Below, piece by piece: positions 34,169 through 46,400 of a stretch of 64,000 nucleotides of DNA. The position numbers and the translations under genes were made by a program. Each line of letters starts with the position of its first letter. Position 1 is the first letter of the stretch. The notes beneath the pieces are model-generated. The model was not told where the DNA came from, ran no database searches, and worked only from the letters and a program-made list of their open reading frames with translations. Where the stretch lies: NCBI GenBank assembly GCA_009801085.1, contig VNWV01000018.1, forward strand, positions 186,001-250,000. Direction: 5' to 3'. The stretch is from Lasiodiplodia sp. COLG20 (Eukaryota > Ascomycota > Dothideomycetes > Botryosphaeriales > Botryosphaeriaceae).

Positions 34169-34901
34169 CTAGTAGTAATGGGCCATTTCCAGGCCGGCAC
34201 GCTTGAAGCCGCACTTGACGTAGAAGCCCTCGTTCGCTTCGGAGCAGTCGAGGATGGTCTGTCAGGAAAGCATCCAGCGTTAGCCCAACTCACCCCACCA
34301 GATTTATACTGATCCGCAAGCGTGGGGGGAAGGACAAAGACTCACCTTGTAGCAGCCCACCTTCTCCGCAACGTAGTCCAGCGCCTGAATGACGCGCAGA
34401 CCCAGCTTCTTGCCCTGCTGATCCTTCGCGACCGCAATATCCTCAATATGTCCAACAAGGCCGAGGTTATGAATACTATCCACCGCACACCATCGTCAGC
34501 AAACCGTTTCTCAACACCCAACAACACCCCAACCCCGCATCGGCGTGGCGGGGCGGGGCACCCATCCCATCATCAGGGGAACAGCGGGGCAGCACTCACA
34601 ACTTCCGCTCAACAATCAGCGCACCCGTGCCGACGATCTTGCCGGCGCCGTCGAGCACGCAGATGAGGAAGTACTCGTCGTTGCGGCGGCTCATCCAGTC
34701 GTAGCGCGCGTCCCACGCCGCCTCGTCGACGTCGCCCACCGTCGTCAGCACCCGCAGCACGTCGAGGAACCCCCGCGCGTAATCGGACCGCCGGATCGGC
34801 CGCACCGTGTAGCCCGCCGGCAGCGCCGCCGCGACCGCCGGCGAGATCAGCTCCGTGCTGAACAGCGGCGCTTCGGGGTCGGAGAGGACGGTTGAAGACA
34901 T
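34169..34901 (-). CDS. GNA1: Glucosamine-6-phosphate N-acetyltransferase
   Basis: Three exons (34901-34600, 34475-34346, 34258-34169), with introns of 124 and 87 bases, encode 173 residues. The splice joins restore VERKFIHNLGLVGHIEDIAV, the diagnostic block of Gna1, followed by the acetyl-CoA loop QQGKKLGLRVIQALDYVAEK and the C-terminal CSEANEGFYVKCGFKRAGLE. The reaction is GlcN-6-P plus acetyl-CoA to GlcNAc-6-P, the second step toward UDP-GlcNAc for chitin, N-glycans and GPI anchors. Length and motif order match yeast Gna1 and close fungal relatives, with an N-terminal extension of about 25 residues. A 14-base poly(G) tract lies in the upstream leader region (35062-35075). Confidence 0.95.
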
Positions 34902-35967
34902 GGTTTGTTGTATTTCGGGATGGATTTTTGTTGTTGTTGGGATTGTTGGATTGGGAGGGCGAGAGAATGACGCGGGAGAGAGATAGGACGCGAGCGGAAG
35001 TTGGTGTGTGTTGGTTGGAGCTCTTGTTGGTTTCGCGCCGGCGGTAGGGAGGGCGGGGTCCGGGGGGGGGGGGGGTTTAAGAAGCGAGAAGCGAGCGAGC
35101 GAACGAGCGATCGAGCGTCAGGCGCTGAGATTTCAGAGTTCGGGGGTGCGCGAGGGCCGATTGAAGAGGTTGAGCGAGTGATTGATGTGAGAGAGAGGTG
35201 GAAGAAGTGAGGGTGGTGCTGGAGTAGCGGGAGGATATAAAAAAAAGGAGAACAGCTGGGTATGTTTACGTCGGTTGGCCAGCATTTCGGGGCACCCTGG
35301 TCGTTCCTGATCGGCGCCATTGCTGCGGTCACGGCCCAAAAATAGCGAGCCTAAGAGATCTCGCCAAGCCCGCCGCCACACCCCACCCACACACACTTCT
35401 CGTCGAAGCTCGGGGCTGAGAATACCGGTTTCACCGCTGCTGTCATCGTCAGCGACCAGCATCTTCGGGATTCCCGCAGCGTGGCGCATCTTTCTCGCCT
35501 TTACTTCGGTCGCTGAGAAACGTCACGGTGCAGCAGCCCATGTCAGAGACTGAAAGTCTTCTATCAACGGGTGAAACCTGACTTTTAAGGCCTTCACTTC
35601 CCCGCCGCCAATGACAGATGCAGGTCAAATCCGCTTCGCATTTTATCTCGCTCTTCGAAACGCACGTAAGATGCAATTGCTTCAAATTAATCTGTAGCCC
35701 TGTTCTCGTCCATTTCAGTCTCGCCTTTTCCTGATTTATGCTCCCAACCTTGATCCACTAATCACAATATCATGGGGTAAACGTACACGAGAGAAAAAGA
35801 GGGAATATCAAAACGAATGACAGTCATCATCTCATCAAAGCCAAACGCAAAGGAGGGGCCTCATCAAAAACAACCAAACCGCCCACCACCAATCACCCAT
35901 TAAACACAAAAGCCCCTCCGAACCGAAGCAAAGGAAATCCACCTACACTCACACATCCTCTCTTCCT
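34902..35967. promoter_or_regulatory. GNA1 promoter region and 3' end of the low-complexity gene
   Basis: About 1 kb. It includes the poly(G) run at 35062-35075 and purine-rich leader sequence of GNA1, then the A- and C-rich 3' region of the minus-strand gene ending at 35968. No other gene seen. Confidence 0.35.
35062..35075. repeat. Poly(G) tract, 14 G
   Basis: Homopolymer in the upstream region of GNA1. It is prone to sequencing or length error, and its position 5' of an essential gene makes length variation worth a check. Confidence 0.6.
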
Positions 35968-38900
35968 CTACTCTCTCCCCTCCCCACCAACCTCCACACT
36001 CGTCCCCAAATGCACCTCCAACGCCCCACTCCCGTCATCCGTCCCGGTCCCCTCACTCACATACCGCTGCTGCTGATCCAACGCCGATGACGCAACATCG
36101 CTATCGCTCGCCGTACACGACGGGCAGCGATTCATCATCCCGCTCGTCTTCAACACCGCCTGCAGCGCCGCCTCAAGCAGCTTGTTCTGGCGCTCCAGCG
36201 CCTCGCACCTCGCCTCGAGCTGTGCCTCCCTCCCCGAGGAAGAAGAGCCCTCGTTGTTATTGTTGCTCCCACTGCTTCCCACGCTCGCTCTCGTGCCAGC
36301 AGCAGAAGCAGAAGCAGGGTCGGCCCCCTTACCACCCTCAGCGGCAACGGCGTTATCTTGCTTGTAGTTATGGTGATGGTGGTGGTGGTGGTGATGGCCA
36401 CCACCAGTCGGCTGCATCACCAAGCTGGACACGACCGACATGGCGCTGGGCGTCTGGAAGCTGAAGCCCGACGCCGCCGACGACGACGAGATGCGCTGTT
36501 GCGCGTTGTTGCCGCCGCCGCTGCTGCCGCTCCCGCCGTTCTGGAAGTAGTACCCGAACGGCCCGTTGGTGCTCGTGCTGTCCGTCCAGTGGTGTTCGCG
36601 GCGCTGTTGTTGCTGTTGGCCCTGGCCCTGCTGCCCCTGGCTCTGATTACCACCAGTCTCGTTGGTGTTCAAGTGGCTCCCGTTCTGGTGCGTCTGCAGC
36701 CCGTAGTGGCCCGAGTGCGCGTGCAGATGCGCCCGCAGCTCGCGCAGCTGCTCCTCGCGTCCGGGCACGAACTTGAGCGACGCGGAGCGGCCGAGCCCAC
36801 TGCGGCCTGCGGATGAAGAAGAAGAAGTGACGGAGAGACGCTGTTGTTGCTGGTGGTGGTGGTCCAGATCGTCCTTGCTGGCTCCCGTTCCGGCAACGAA
36901 AGCGGCCGGCGGCGCGCTCAAGCTCGTCCGCACGACGCCGGAATGCGGTCTCGACGACGACACGGCCGCCGCGAGCAAGCTGGCAGAGCTGCGGCGACGA
37001 TCATGGTGGTGGTGATGATGATGGTGGCGGTTCTCCTCTTCTTCCACCTCCTCCCTAAGCACCAGCGGCGCTGGCTTCTTAGCCTGCTGCCTGCCCCTGG
37101 TAGCAGAAGACGACGCCGCCACCACGGCCGTCGTCGGCATCTGCTCCGCAACCGTCACCACCGGGCTCAGCGACATGACCGCCGCCTGCTGCTGCTGCTC
37201 CACCTCCTCCTGCAGCTCGCCCGGGAGGACGAGCATCGACTTCGGCCGCGGGCGCTGCTGCTCGTCCCTCGCCCTCCTCTGCAACAGCCTGTTAGCGCGG
37301 TCGAGCTGGTCGCCCCTTTGCTGCTGATTCTGCTGCTGTTGCTGCTCCTTCCCACCACTGCTCGCAGCCACCGTCTGCGCCACAATCTCATCGATGCCCT
37401 GCTGGTGGTGCTGGTGGTGGTGGTGCCGCTGCTCGTTGCTCGCCCGCTTCCGCTGCTGCAGGTCGCGCAGCTTGCGCGCGCGGATCTTGTCCTCGCGGCT
37501 GCGCCGTGGCGGTGTCGATGCCGTCGTCTGCTGTGTCGTCGCGGCCTCGGTCGACGAGGAGCCCCCGGCCGAGGAAGACGATGACGATGTAGAGCTCGAA
37601 ACGGAAGAAGTGTCCGGAATGACCGAGTCGACCCTGTTGTGTTGTTGTTGTGGTTCTCCCGCAGATGCACCAGGGGTAGCGGCAAGGCGGTGATGATTAT
37701 GGTGATGGTGATGGTGGTGATGACTACTACCACCATCCTGCTCCCCGCGCTTGTTCCCCTGGCCGGCCAACCGCTCCGAGCTCGTCTTCTCGCGCACCAT
37801 GACCGGCCGACGGCCCTGTTGTTCTTGCTGCTGCTGATGCTGCTGCTGCTGGAGTTGGTGGTTGTTGTTGTGGTGGTGCTGCGAGCGCGCGACCAGCGCC
37901 AGCTGCGACGGTAAGCTCTTCCGCGCGTCTTCCTTCTCCTCCTTGCTCCTCTTCTTCTTCGACGAAGACGACGACTTCTTCTGCTTCTGCTTCGTCTGCT
38001 TCTGTTCTTCCCGTCCCTGCACCGTGCGATCGGTATCTGACGCCGTCATCGCCGATGTCGTCGTCGCCCGGCGCTGGAGGTGGCGGTGGCGATGTTCGCC
38101 CGTAGCCATCACCGGCGGCTTCTGCAGCTCCTCCATCGGCGTCACGAACGGCGTCGTGCTGGCGCTCGTCGCCGTGACACCGCCGTCCTCATCGGAGCCC
38201 GAGCCCGAGCCGGGCGTCACCGTATCAGCAGAAGACGTAGAGGCGACGTCGTGGGCAGCGTTCGTCGGCGTCGGCAGGCACGACGGCGGGTTGCTAAACA
38301 GGGCGGCCTTGGCGTCCGTCGCCGTCGCGTAGCTAGTCTTGATGTCGTCGCCTCCTCCTCCTGACGAGGGAGAGTGCTTCTGCTTCTGCTGCTTCTGCGG
38401 CTGTGGCTGCGGTTCGGGGCTGATGCTGCGGCTCACGAGCCGGATGCTGCTGCTGGCGTGGCGGATGCTGCTGTTAGCATCGGTGGCCGTGACGACCGTG
38501 GCCGTGGGGGAAGAAGGGGGAGGAGGCTGCTGTGCGTCCAGCCTCTTCGGTGGTGCTTCTTCGACGGCGGAGTTGGGTTCGGACGGGTCGGGCAGTTGCT
38601 GCTGCATGCCGAGGGTGGACAGCCAGGTGTCGAACTGCTCGGTGCCGAGGCAGGAGTTGAGCTTGTCCGGGAGGGAGGCGGAGCGGCGCTTCATGGCGAG
38701 CATCTCGTTGCTGAGTGAGTATTCTCGTGTTAGGACCTCGTTTACAGTAGATTTCCAGTGATGAAGTACTTACCTTTTAGAAGTAGTCAGTGATGGGTTG
38801 GTCAGCAACGACTGACTGGTAAGTGATTGGCTGTCGGCTGGGCTTTGGTTCGTTACGATCTGGAGATATTTGGTCGGGTTGTCTTTTCTTGTCAGTTTCT

Positions 38901-40876
38901 CCATCCCAACCTCGGATATCCCTTGGGTAAAGAGATAGGGTGAAAACTCACTTCCTTTTGTCTCCATCTGAACGACCCCTCGTGCAGGTACGAACGTCTC
39001 CGGCGCTGGCTGCGAGACGCCAGGACCCCTGATTTTCCAACGTCGACCATTAGTACTCAGTAACGACCTTTCCCCAGTCCACTTCACACCACGATCAAGA
39101 CAACAAAAGCACAATGAAAGAAAGAGAAAAGCACACTCACCCCTCAACCGTCCCCACCCTCTCCGCCAGACTCTTCCTCCTCTTATACCCCAAGAACCTC
39201 AACGCGCTCTTATGCTTCTTCCTATTCCCACCCCCACCCCCACCAACTCCTCCCGACCTCCTACCACCCGCCCCCGCCCCCATCATCCCCATCCCCGCCA
39301 ACCCCGCGCTCTCGGGCCCCGTATTCCGCAAAAATTCCGCCAGATCGAACCGCTGGAACCGCGCTTCCTCAGCCGCAGCCGCCGCCGCCGCCATGGCCGC
39401 AGCACCCGTCGTCGACGACCGCGACGACGAAATGTGGTTCGCCGACGATGCCAGCAAGCCGAGACCACCTGACGGCCGCGGCACTGCTCCCGTTGCCGTC
39501 GTCGTCGTCGTCATCTTCTTTTTGTTCTTATTGCTGTTTTTGTTGTTGTTGTTGCTGTTGTTCCCACCACCACCACCGGGGAAGAACAGCGGCGGGGCCG
39601 GCGGCGTGTCGCCCGGCGTGTCCCACGAGAAGCGGCGGCCGCGCGTGGGCGGTCTGCTGTTGCTGTTGCTGTTGTTGTTGTTATTGCTGTGCTTGTGCAC
39701 GCCCCACCTTTCCGGCCCGGTGATGGTGGCGGCGGCTGCGGAGAAGGTGTTGGAGAGGGTTTGGATGGGCAGGGACGGGCGGCGGTGTTGGTGTGGGTGC
39801 GGGATTGGGTGTGGCTGTATCGGGCTGCCGCCGCCGACGGACGTGTCGACGCGGAGGGGTTTGCGGAGGACGGCTCGTTCCGTCTTCCGGTTGTTGTTGT
39901 TGGTGGTGTTGAACAGTGGTGGTGCAGCGGAGGGCGGCGACGACGACGACGGAGGAGGAAGGGGGCCAAGGGCGTCAGTCGGCGTCGAGGCCGTCACGCC
40001 CGCCGTGCTGGTGGTGGTGATTGCTGGTTCTGTAGCAGCGGTGGCAGAAGCGCCGCCGTCCGTGTTGCCGTCCGTACTGTCCGTCACGCGATTGGCAGCA
40101 GCCGTGCTGCCGGTGAATTCGGGCCAAAAGGGCTGGTCGGGCAAGTTCCACCAGCAAGGCGAGCCGGATCCCGAGCGCTCGCGGGAGCCGCTGTTGTTGC
40201 GGCCTTTGCTGATGATCGACGACGCGGTGATGTCGTCGTCGTGGGTGCTGTTGCTGGTACCCGGCCGGAGGTGGTCTTTACTCCCCTGCCTTTTGTTGCC
40301 GTCTCTCGTCTTGTTCTTCCTGCTCCTGCCGTTTCTTTTCTTCTTCTTGACCTCCACGAGGCTATACTCGTCCCTTTCACCGTCGTCCTCAACGTCAGAG
40401 GAGGATGGCGACGAAGTGTCGCCGTTGGTCGGGAACGGCCCGTTGTTCCGTCGGCGGGGCTTGCTGTCAACGCCTTTCTGCTCAGCAGTAGCAGCGTCGT
40501 CCGCAATGCTTCTTCCTTCCAGCAGGTGTACGTGCTCGACGCCCTGCAGCTGGTCTTCGGATGGGGAAGGGGCGCCGTCCTCGTAGAAGAGTTCGGCGTG
40601 CGTGCTACGGGTGGTAGCGGTACGGGCGCAGGGATGAACGATAGTGGTGGTGTTGGCGAGCGTGCGGGGGGTGTGGTTCATGAAGATGAGGGGGGACGGG
40701 TTGCGGTTATGGGGAGGGGAGGAGCGCGTGGCGAATTGGGACTGGGAGGAGGAAGAGGAGGCGGTCGGAGGAGCGGTAGCGCCAGCAGTGGTGTCGTCGC
40801 CAAGTGAGTGGACAATGGTATGATGAGAAGGTTGGCCAGCGGTGGCGGTTGCACCGATGCCAACGGCTGGCTGCAT
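35968..40876 (-). CDS. Very large low-complexity protein (polyQ/His/Ser/Asn), function unknown
   Basis: Four exons (40876-39141, 39028-38952, 38882-38774, 38710-35968), with introns of 112, 69 and 63 bases, give 1554 residues. The joins hold phase throughout and link the conserved-looking core LRFLGYKRRKSLAERVGTVE to PGVSQPAPETFVPARGVVQ and then NNPTKYLQIVTNQS, LTTSKSNEMLAMKRRSASLP and DKLNSCLGTEQF. Elsewhere the protein is dominated by Gln, His, Ser, Asn and Thr homopolymers, including an eight-His run. A short coiled-coil-like helix (EAQLEARCEALERQNKLLEA) lies near residue 1467. The ordered islands suggest a regulatory or scaffold role. No named domain was recognised. Two independent genes joined in error is the alternative, but it is disfavoured by the phase-consistent splicing of four exons. 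Confidence 0.8.
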
Positions 40877-43402
40877 TTGTTGCGTAGTCGAGGCTAGCTC
40901 AGGAGCTTGACAGCAGGGTAGAGCCCGGGAAATCAAAACGCGAAACGCCGTGGGTCGGGGGAGACGAAACGGCGGGACTGGGGGATTGAGCTGGTGGGGT
41001 TTGTCGGGACGTGGTGTTCTACCCGGTACGTTCTTGGGCGTCACACAGTCGGGCTCGCAGCTCAAGGCAAGATGCAAGACCAAGATCTAACCTTCCAGAA
41101 TCGGGGGCGCGTGGACGATGATTCTGGACTGTCGGATACCCCTGGGCCGTGGTATTGATCTTTCTTCCGAGGCGGCCTGTTAGCTCTCGTGCGAGCGTGA
41201 GTGCTGCGGAGGTCGTGTCGTCTGTACAAGGCGCGTGCGCTACGTGCGTGCATGCAATGCCTGATCCCTTCTCGTGCTTGGTACCAAACGTCGTGTACGT
41301 AGCAGCTGCGCGGCTAAGTGGGTCGGAAAGTCTGGAGCAATGGCGAGAGGGAAGGAGTTGGGTAGCGAGGAGAGTAGCAGTGTATGGTGGTAGTTACTCG
41401 GGCGCGACCGGCCTGCGCTCATCTGCTCTGCAGCAGCAGGTGCCGAAGCAAAAAGCTGAAGGGCCAAGCTCATTAAATTTTTTTAGCCACACCCGGGAGG
41501 AGCTGCAAGAGAGAAACCGGCGCTGCGGCAATATAAGCAACGTGCTCTTTGTGCCATGTTCCGCCCATGGCTTCACTCGATGGCATTGCTTCCCTCCACA
41601 CTCTCTGGCCGTGCGACGGTCAGCATGCGTTCCCGGAACAGGCTTTCAGGACATGCAGTGAGAGTTAAGGCGAACTGTTGGACCAACGGCCATGGGTCCG
41701 CCCGTTTCACAGCAGCAGCGGCCATTCAGATCCATCTCACCTCATCCAGCCCGAAGCATTCCGCGCGCGCTCTGGCAATCGTCGTCCGCATGGAGCTTCG
41801 GTCGCTCAGCTGCCCCTAGCGTGGCCGCCCTCTGCCCAAAGGCAGAAGCGGCGCGGCCAGAGATGGGCAAGCCGGTAGAGCACACAGCGCCAGCGCCTGC
41901 CGTGTGACATCGCCCCCGTCCGAAACGGGTTGACGGATGGTGGGACGACACGCACAGAACCCACGCTCACATGAGTCCGGAGACGACGGGTGTGAGTGGG
42001 GGAATGAAGGCCGTCTGTGAAGCATCAGCAATGGGCGGTGGGCGGTCCGGTGACCGGGTGCGAGGAAGAGGTAGGGATGCGGGGAAAGGCGAGTACGGTA
42101 GGGACAGCAGTCAGAGCGACAGGCGAATCACCTCTGCTCTCGCTCCCTTGCGTCGGAGTAGACCCCCAACGCCCCGGTGTCGGCTTTCTCGCTCTTGCTG
42201 CAGCCAGCCGGCCGGCGGGTTGAGACACCGCACCGGCTATTGCAGCAGCTGTCATTGCGGGCGTCAGAAAAAGGAAATGAAGCGTGGCGACAGGGAAACT
42301 GAGAGAGACACCAGGCGTGGTCGTGGGCGTTTTCTGAAACAGAGATCAGCAAAGGTTGACACGATGGGGATAAGCGTTGTGCAACGTCAGTGAACGGAGA
42401 TTAAAGAAGGCGCTGGACGCCCACGAGAATATTGTCCGCCGACGCGTCGTCCCAGGCCTGCGGTTCATACATATCATGTTGATCGATTGCTGATCTGCGG
42501 GCGGGGCGTCACCGGACCGCGCCGTCGACCAGGCCGACTGACGTGGTCGACTAGGCGGGGAAGAGAGGTTGAAAGAATACGCGTCCGGACGATGGTTGAT
42601 GGGCCGACGACCATCAGGCTGACATGCATGGCTCCACCCGCAGCTTCGCCATCGGGATTTCCATCTCTCTCGTCCTCAATGTCGCGCAGTGCGGGAACAC
42701 AGCTCGACGCCTTTCGGCCCCATTTGCATGGAAGCGTCCCGAATGGCCGGGTCCCCTGAGCCGTGCAACCCAGCCAGTCCATCATCCATCCGCCACACAC
42801 CGAGCTCACGAGCTTCCCCCGTCGAGCCGTCGGTCCTCGTTCTGCCTCTCCCACAGATCCGAGCGTCTGCTATGCGGCAATCTCGCTGCTTTTTCCCCCC
42901 ATCGCCTCGTGGCCATCCTCGTGCCTAGCACGGCAAAAGGAAGGAATGAGGAAGATATCTTCTCCAGGACACCCTTCACTCACTGCACCAGCATTCAACG
43001 CGCACTCACCCGCTCACTCTCTATCTAGGACCACCGATGAAGAGACCTTCTATCTCCGTCCCGTTGCAAAGCAAGGCATAAAGCGACCATTCAGCCACCC
43101 TCCCCCAATTCCGAAAAAAATATTCTGCCGCTATCCGCAAATACCAATCCAAACCCATCAGAATTCGGGACTTTTTGCCAGAAGAGAAATGGTTCCAGCA
43201 TGAAACAGTTGATCCCCCAAGAACCCAAATGATGCATGTCTCGCCTTCTCAAAGCAAGCAAAAAAAGCAAAAAAAGAAAACTGTTCTCAATGTAACTTCA
43301 ATGTCCCCCCAAAGGCTAGCAACGCCTATCAATGCCTCGCGCAAGATCACTCCACCATCGTCGTCTCCCTTGATCCCATCTAAATCCAATACTTTTCCCC
43401 AC
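40877..43402. promoter_or_regulatory. Large intergenic region, 2.5 kb
   Basis: It holds the promoter and leader of the low-complexity gene on the left and the 3' region of SEN1 on the right. Open frames up to 170 codons occur in GC-rich DNA but have no domain signal and no splice pattern. Nothing else is recognised. Confidence 0.35.
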
Positions 43403-46400
43403 TCAAGGCCTGGGCTTCTTCGGCGGCTGCCTTGGCATGAACGGATCCGCCTTCCTCTTGGCCACCTTCGACGGCACCATCTTCGGCCTCGCCAGCCCGC
43501 TCGCTCCTCCACCACCACCCCTGCCGTGCGCTGATCCCGGTCTAGAGGGCGGACGGTCGGTAGCGGCCGAGGCCTCCGAGCTCCGTCTCGAGTCGGCATT
43601 TTGTTGAGCCTTGCCGCCAACGCCATCGGGAGTGGCTTCGTCCTTCATGACCACATCCTCGTCCGCGTCCTGCTGCTCGGTAGCGTCGCCACCACCGAAG
43701 AACTCGCTCCAATCGTCATCCGCACTCTTCTCCTTCTTGATCGCAAGAGCTGCCATTTGCTCCGTCTTGACCCTCGAGTCGCTGCTGCCCTCGGAGGAGC
43801 TCGCGTTGCTGCCCTTCCGTCCCCCATATTGCTCCTGCTTGACCACCTGCGGCGGCGGCAACTCATCGCGCTTGATCGGCTGGATGCCATTTGTAACTGG
43901 TCCGTCATACGCGCCCTTCGGTGCGGGATAGTTGCTGCTGTGCTTCTTCAGCATGGCCATGAGGTTGCCCTGCGTGTAGCGCTCGCGCTTCTGCGCGTCC
44001 TCGACCAGCCACTTCCAGAACTGGCCGCGCACGAGCGACTGCGAGTTGCCCAGCACCCAGAGCGAGCTCTTGGCGCGCGTGAGACCGACGTTCATGCGCC
44101 TGATGTCCTGCAAGAAACCGATGCCGCCCGCCGGGCTGGCACGCACGCACGAGAAGATGATGATCTCGCTTTCACGGCCCTGGTACGCGTCCGTCGTGTT
44201 GAACTCGACGTACTCGAACACGCTCTCACCATACTGCCGCGAAAAGCGGTCCTTGAGCTCGCGCAACTGCGACTTGTAAGGCGTGATGATGCCGATCTTG
44301 CCACGGAGATCTGTAGAGTCTCTAAAGTCGTTCATCAAACGACTGTACAGCGCCATTGCGACCTCGATTTCCGCAATGTTGATGAGCGAATGGCCCTTCG
44401 GTGCCGCTTGATGTTGACCTTGAACATCGAAGAAACGGTAGGGTGCCAGAAGCGTGCTGCTGTGCCAGGGCCTGACACGCAGCTTTGCCATGTTGTCTCC
44501 GTCGAGGAGACGACCGTCGTAGAAAGTCTGTGAGGGGAAGTAACTGATTTCCGGGTGCATGCGGTATTGGGTGTCAAGCAAGTGAACGTCATTGGGATGA
44601 TTCGCTTGCATGCGAACGAACAAACTCTGCTCGTACTGGAAGCGCGCAGCCTCTTTGGAGAAGACCGTAGGAGGAAGCTGCTTGGGGTCACCGACCAAGA
44701 TAGCCTTCGCACAGCCGTACTTCAGAGGAATCAAAGCACTCATCTCAACACACTGAGCGGCTTCATCAACGACAACAGTCTCGAACTCGATGTTCAAGTT
44801 CTGGAACATCTCGTGACCCGAACCGCTGAGCGTCGCGCAAATGACATGAGACTCGTCCAGGATAGCCTGTTGTGCTCGTTTCCTGTTCAGGTCAGCTGTA
44901 CGACTCTGCGTAGCCTCGGCATCCTTGTGCTGGTCGATTTGGTTGCCTAGTTGAAACTTGCGGCGGCGAAGAGCGTCAAACTCGTCCTTGAGGTTAGACA
45001 GAGCTTCGCCCTTGAGTTCGCCCGAGTCCAGCTTCTCGCGTGCCTCGTTGAGCTTCTCTGATACCGACTTGTGCTCCTTCATGATCTTGCCCGTTTGTTC
45101 GTACGCGTTGTTGTTGTCCTTCTCAGGGTTGATATTGAGCCTTGCGTTAACAAGCTGGTCCAGGGTGACGTCCTTGACGTTGATATTCATGGCATCGCTA
45201 CGTCCCAAACGGACAACCGAGATCTTGCGATGCTGGCCATTCGTTGTCTTGATGCCCTCCTTGAAACGCATAACCAATTCGTCGACGGCAGCGTTACTCG
45301 GCGCACAAACAAGCAGTTTCTTCGGAGCCGATAGGTTGTTGCGGATTGCTGCAGCGTTCACTCCTGTGGGCTGAGGCTTGTTGATGACCGTGCCTCCACC
45401 ATTTCGGAGGCTGTCTGTCAAGAGAGCACCAACAATTGCGACGATCGTCTTCGTCTTACCCGAACCTGGAGGACTGCACACTTGTTAGACCATATCTTTC
45501 TTTGCATCCATTCCACTTACCCTTGAATGAGCGTGAAGGCGTCATTGTCGATTGCCGATCTGACCGCCTTGGCCTGAGCCCTGTTCAGGCTATACGTCTC
45601 CTTGTATTGCTCAAGCTGCTTGTCCGAGTAGTTCAAGAGCGGTGATGGCTTGGCCTTGCAAATTTCATCGCAAAGGTCATAGTACTGCAGACCCACCAAT
45701 GCGCCGTACTCACGCTCAAGAGGCGTGATGGACTGGATTTTGGCTCCGTGTACCATACTATTTGCAGCAAGTGACTGACCCAAAGGCGAGTTATTCGAAA
45801 GACGGTATAGGATTTCCAGATGCGCTTTCTTGCGCGTGATACGATAAACCCTGGCCAAGCAGTTCGGTGCCTCAGGTGTACTAGTCGGTCGCGGGGCTTT
45901 GGATAGGAGGCAAATGTCTCCTTCGGAAATCATGGTTTCCTTGTTGTCGGCATGAGACATGTTCGTAGACAGCTCGATGAATTGATCCACGGTAGAACGG
46001 GTGACGACCTTGAGCTCGAAAGCTTTGAAGCTTCCCTCCTCACGAGCCTTGACAAAACCTTGCCACGCTTCCAATGTCAGAAGTGGTTGGAAAGTGTTTT
46101 TATAGTCGAAAGGCGAATTGAACTTGTTCGGGACTTTGGTGTAAATGTCAGTTCGAGAGTTTGGCGGGAAATCGCCGTCGTGGAAGTAATCCCAGCTCAG
46201 GATAGTCTTGTGCAGGTTTGACAAATCTGGCGCCAATCGAGCACGCATATCCTTGAACGACCGCTGAACCCTCTTCTTCTTGACCGGACCCTGCGGAAGA
46301 AGGGGGAGTTTCGCCTTCGGTGCCTTCTTCTCCTTGGCTGACGGACCGAAAAGCTCCTCGTCAATCTCATCGTCATCGTCATCATCGGAACTCTCATCGG

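Noticed and set aside
36300..38600. Regular trinucleotide repeats that could look like a CRISPR or satellite array
   Set aside because: They are polyQ/polyHis/polySer codons in one continuous coding exon; there are no equal-length spacers.
39114..40586. 490-codon plus-strand open frame
   Set aside because: It is antisense to exon 1 of the low-complexity gene; the frame is open because the repeats (CAG/CAA and related) are biased on both strands, and the translation is Leu/Val/Pro runs without domains.
41149..41661. 170-codon plus-strand open frame
   Set aside because: No domain, no splice pattern and no codon bias; overlaps the leader of the low-complexity gene.
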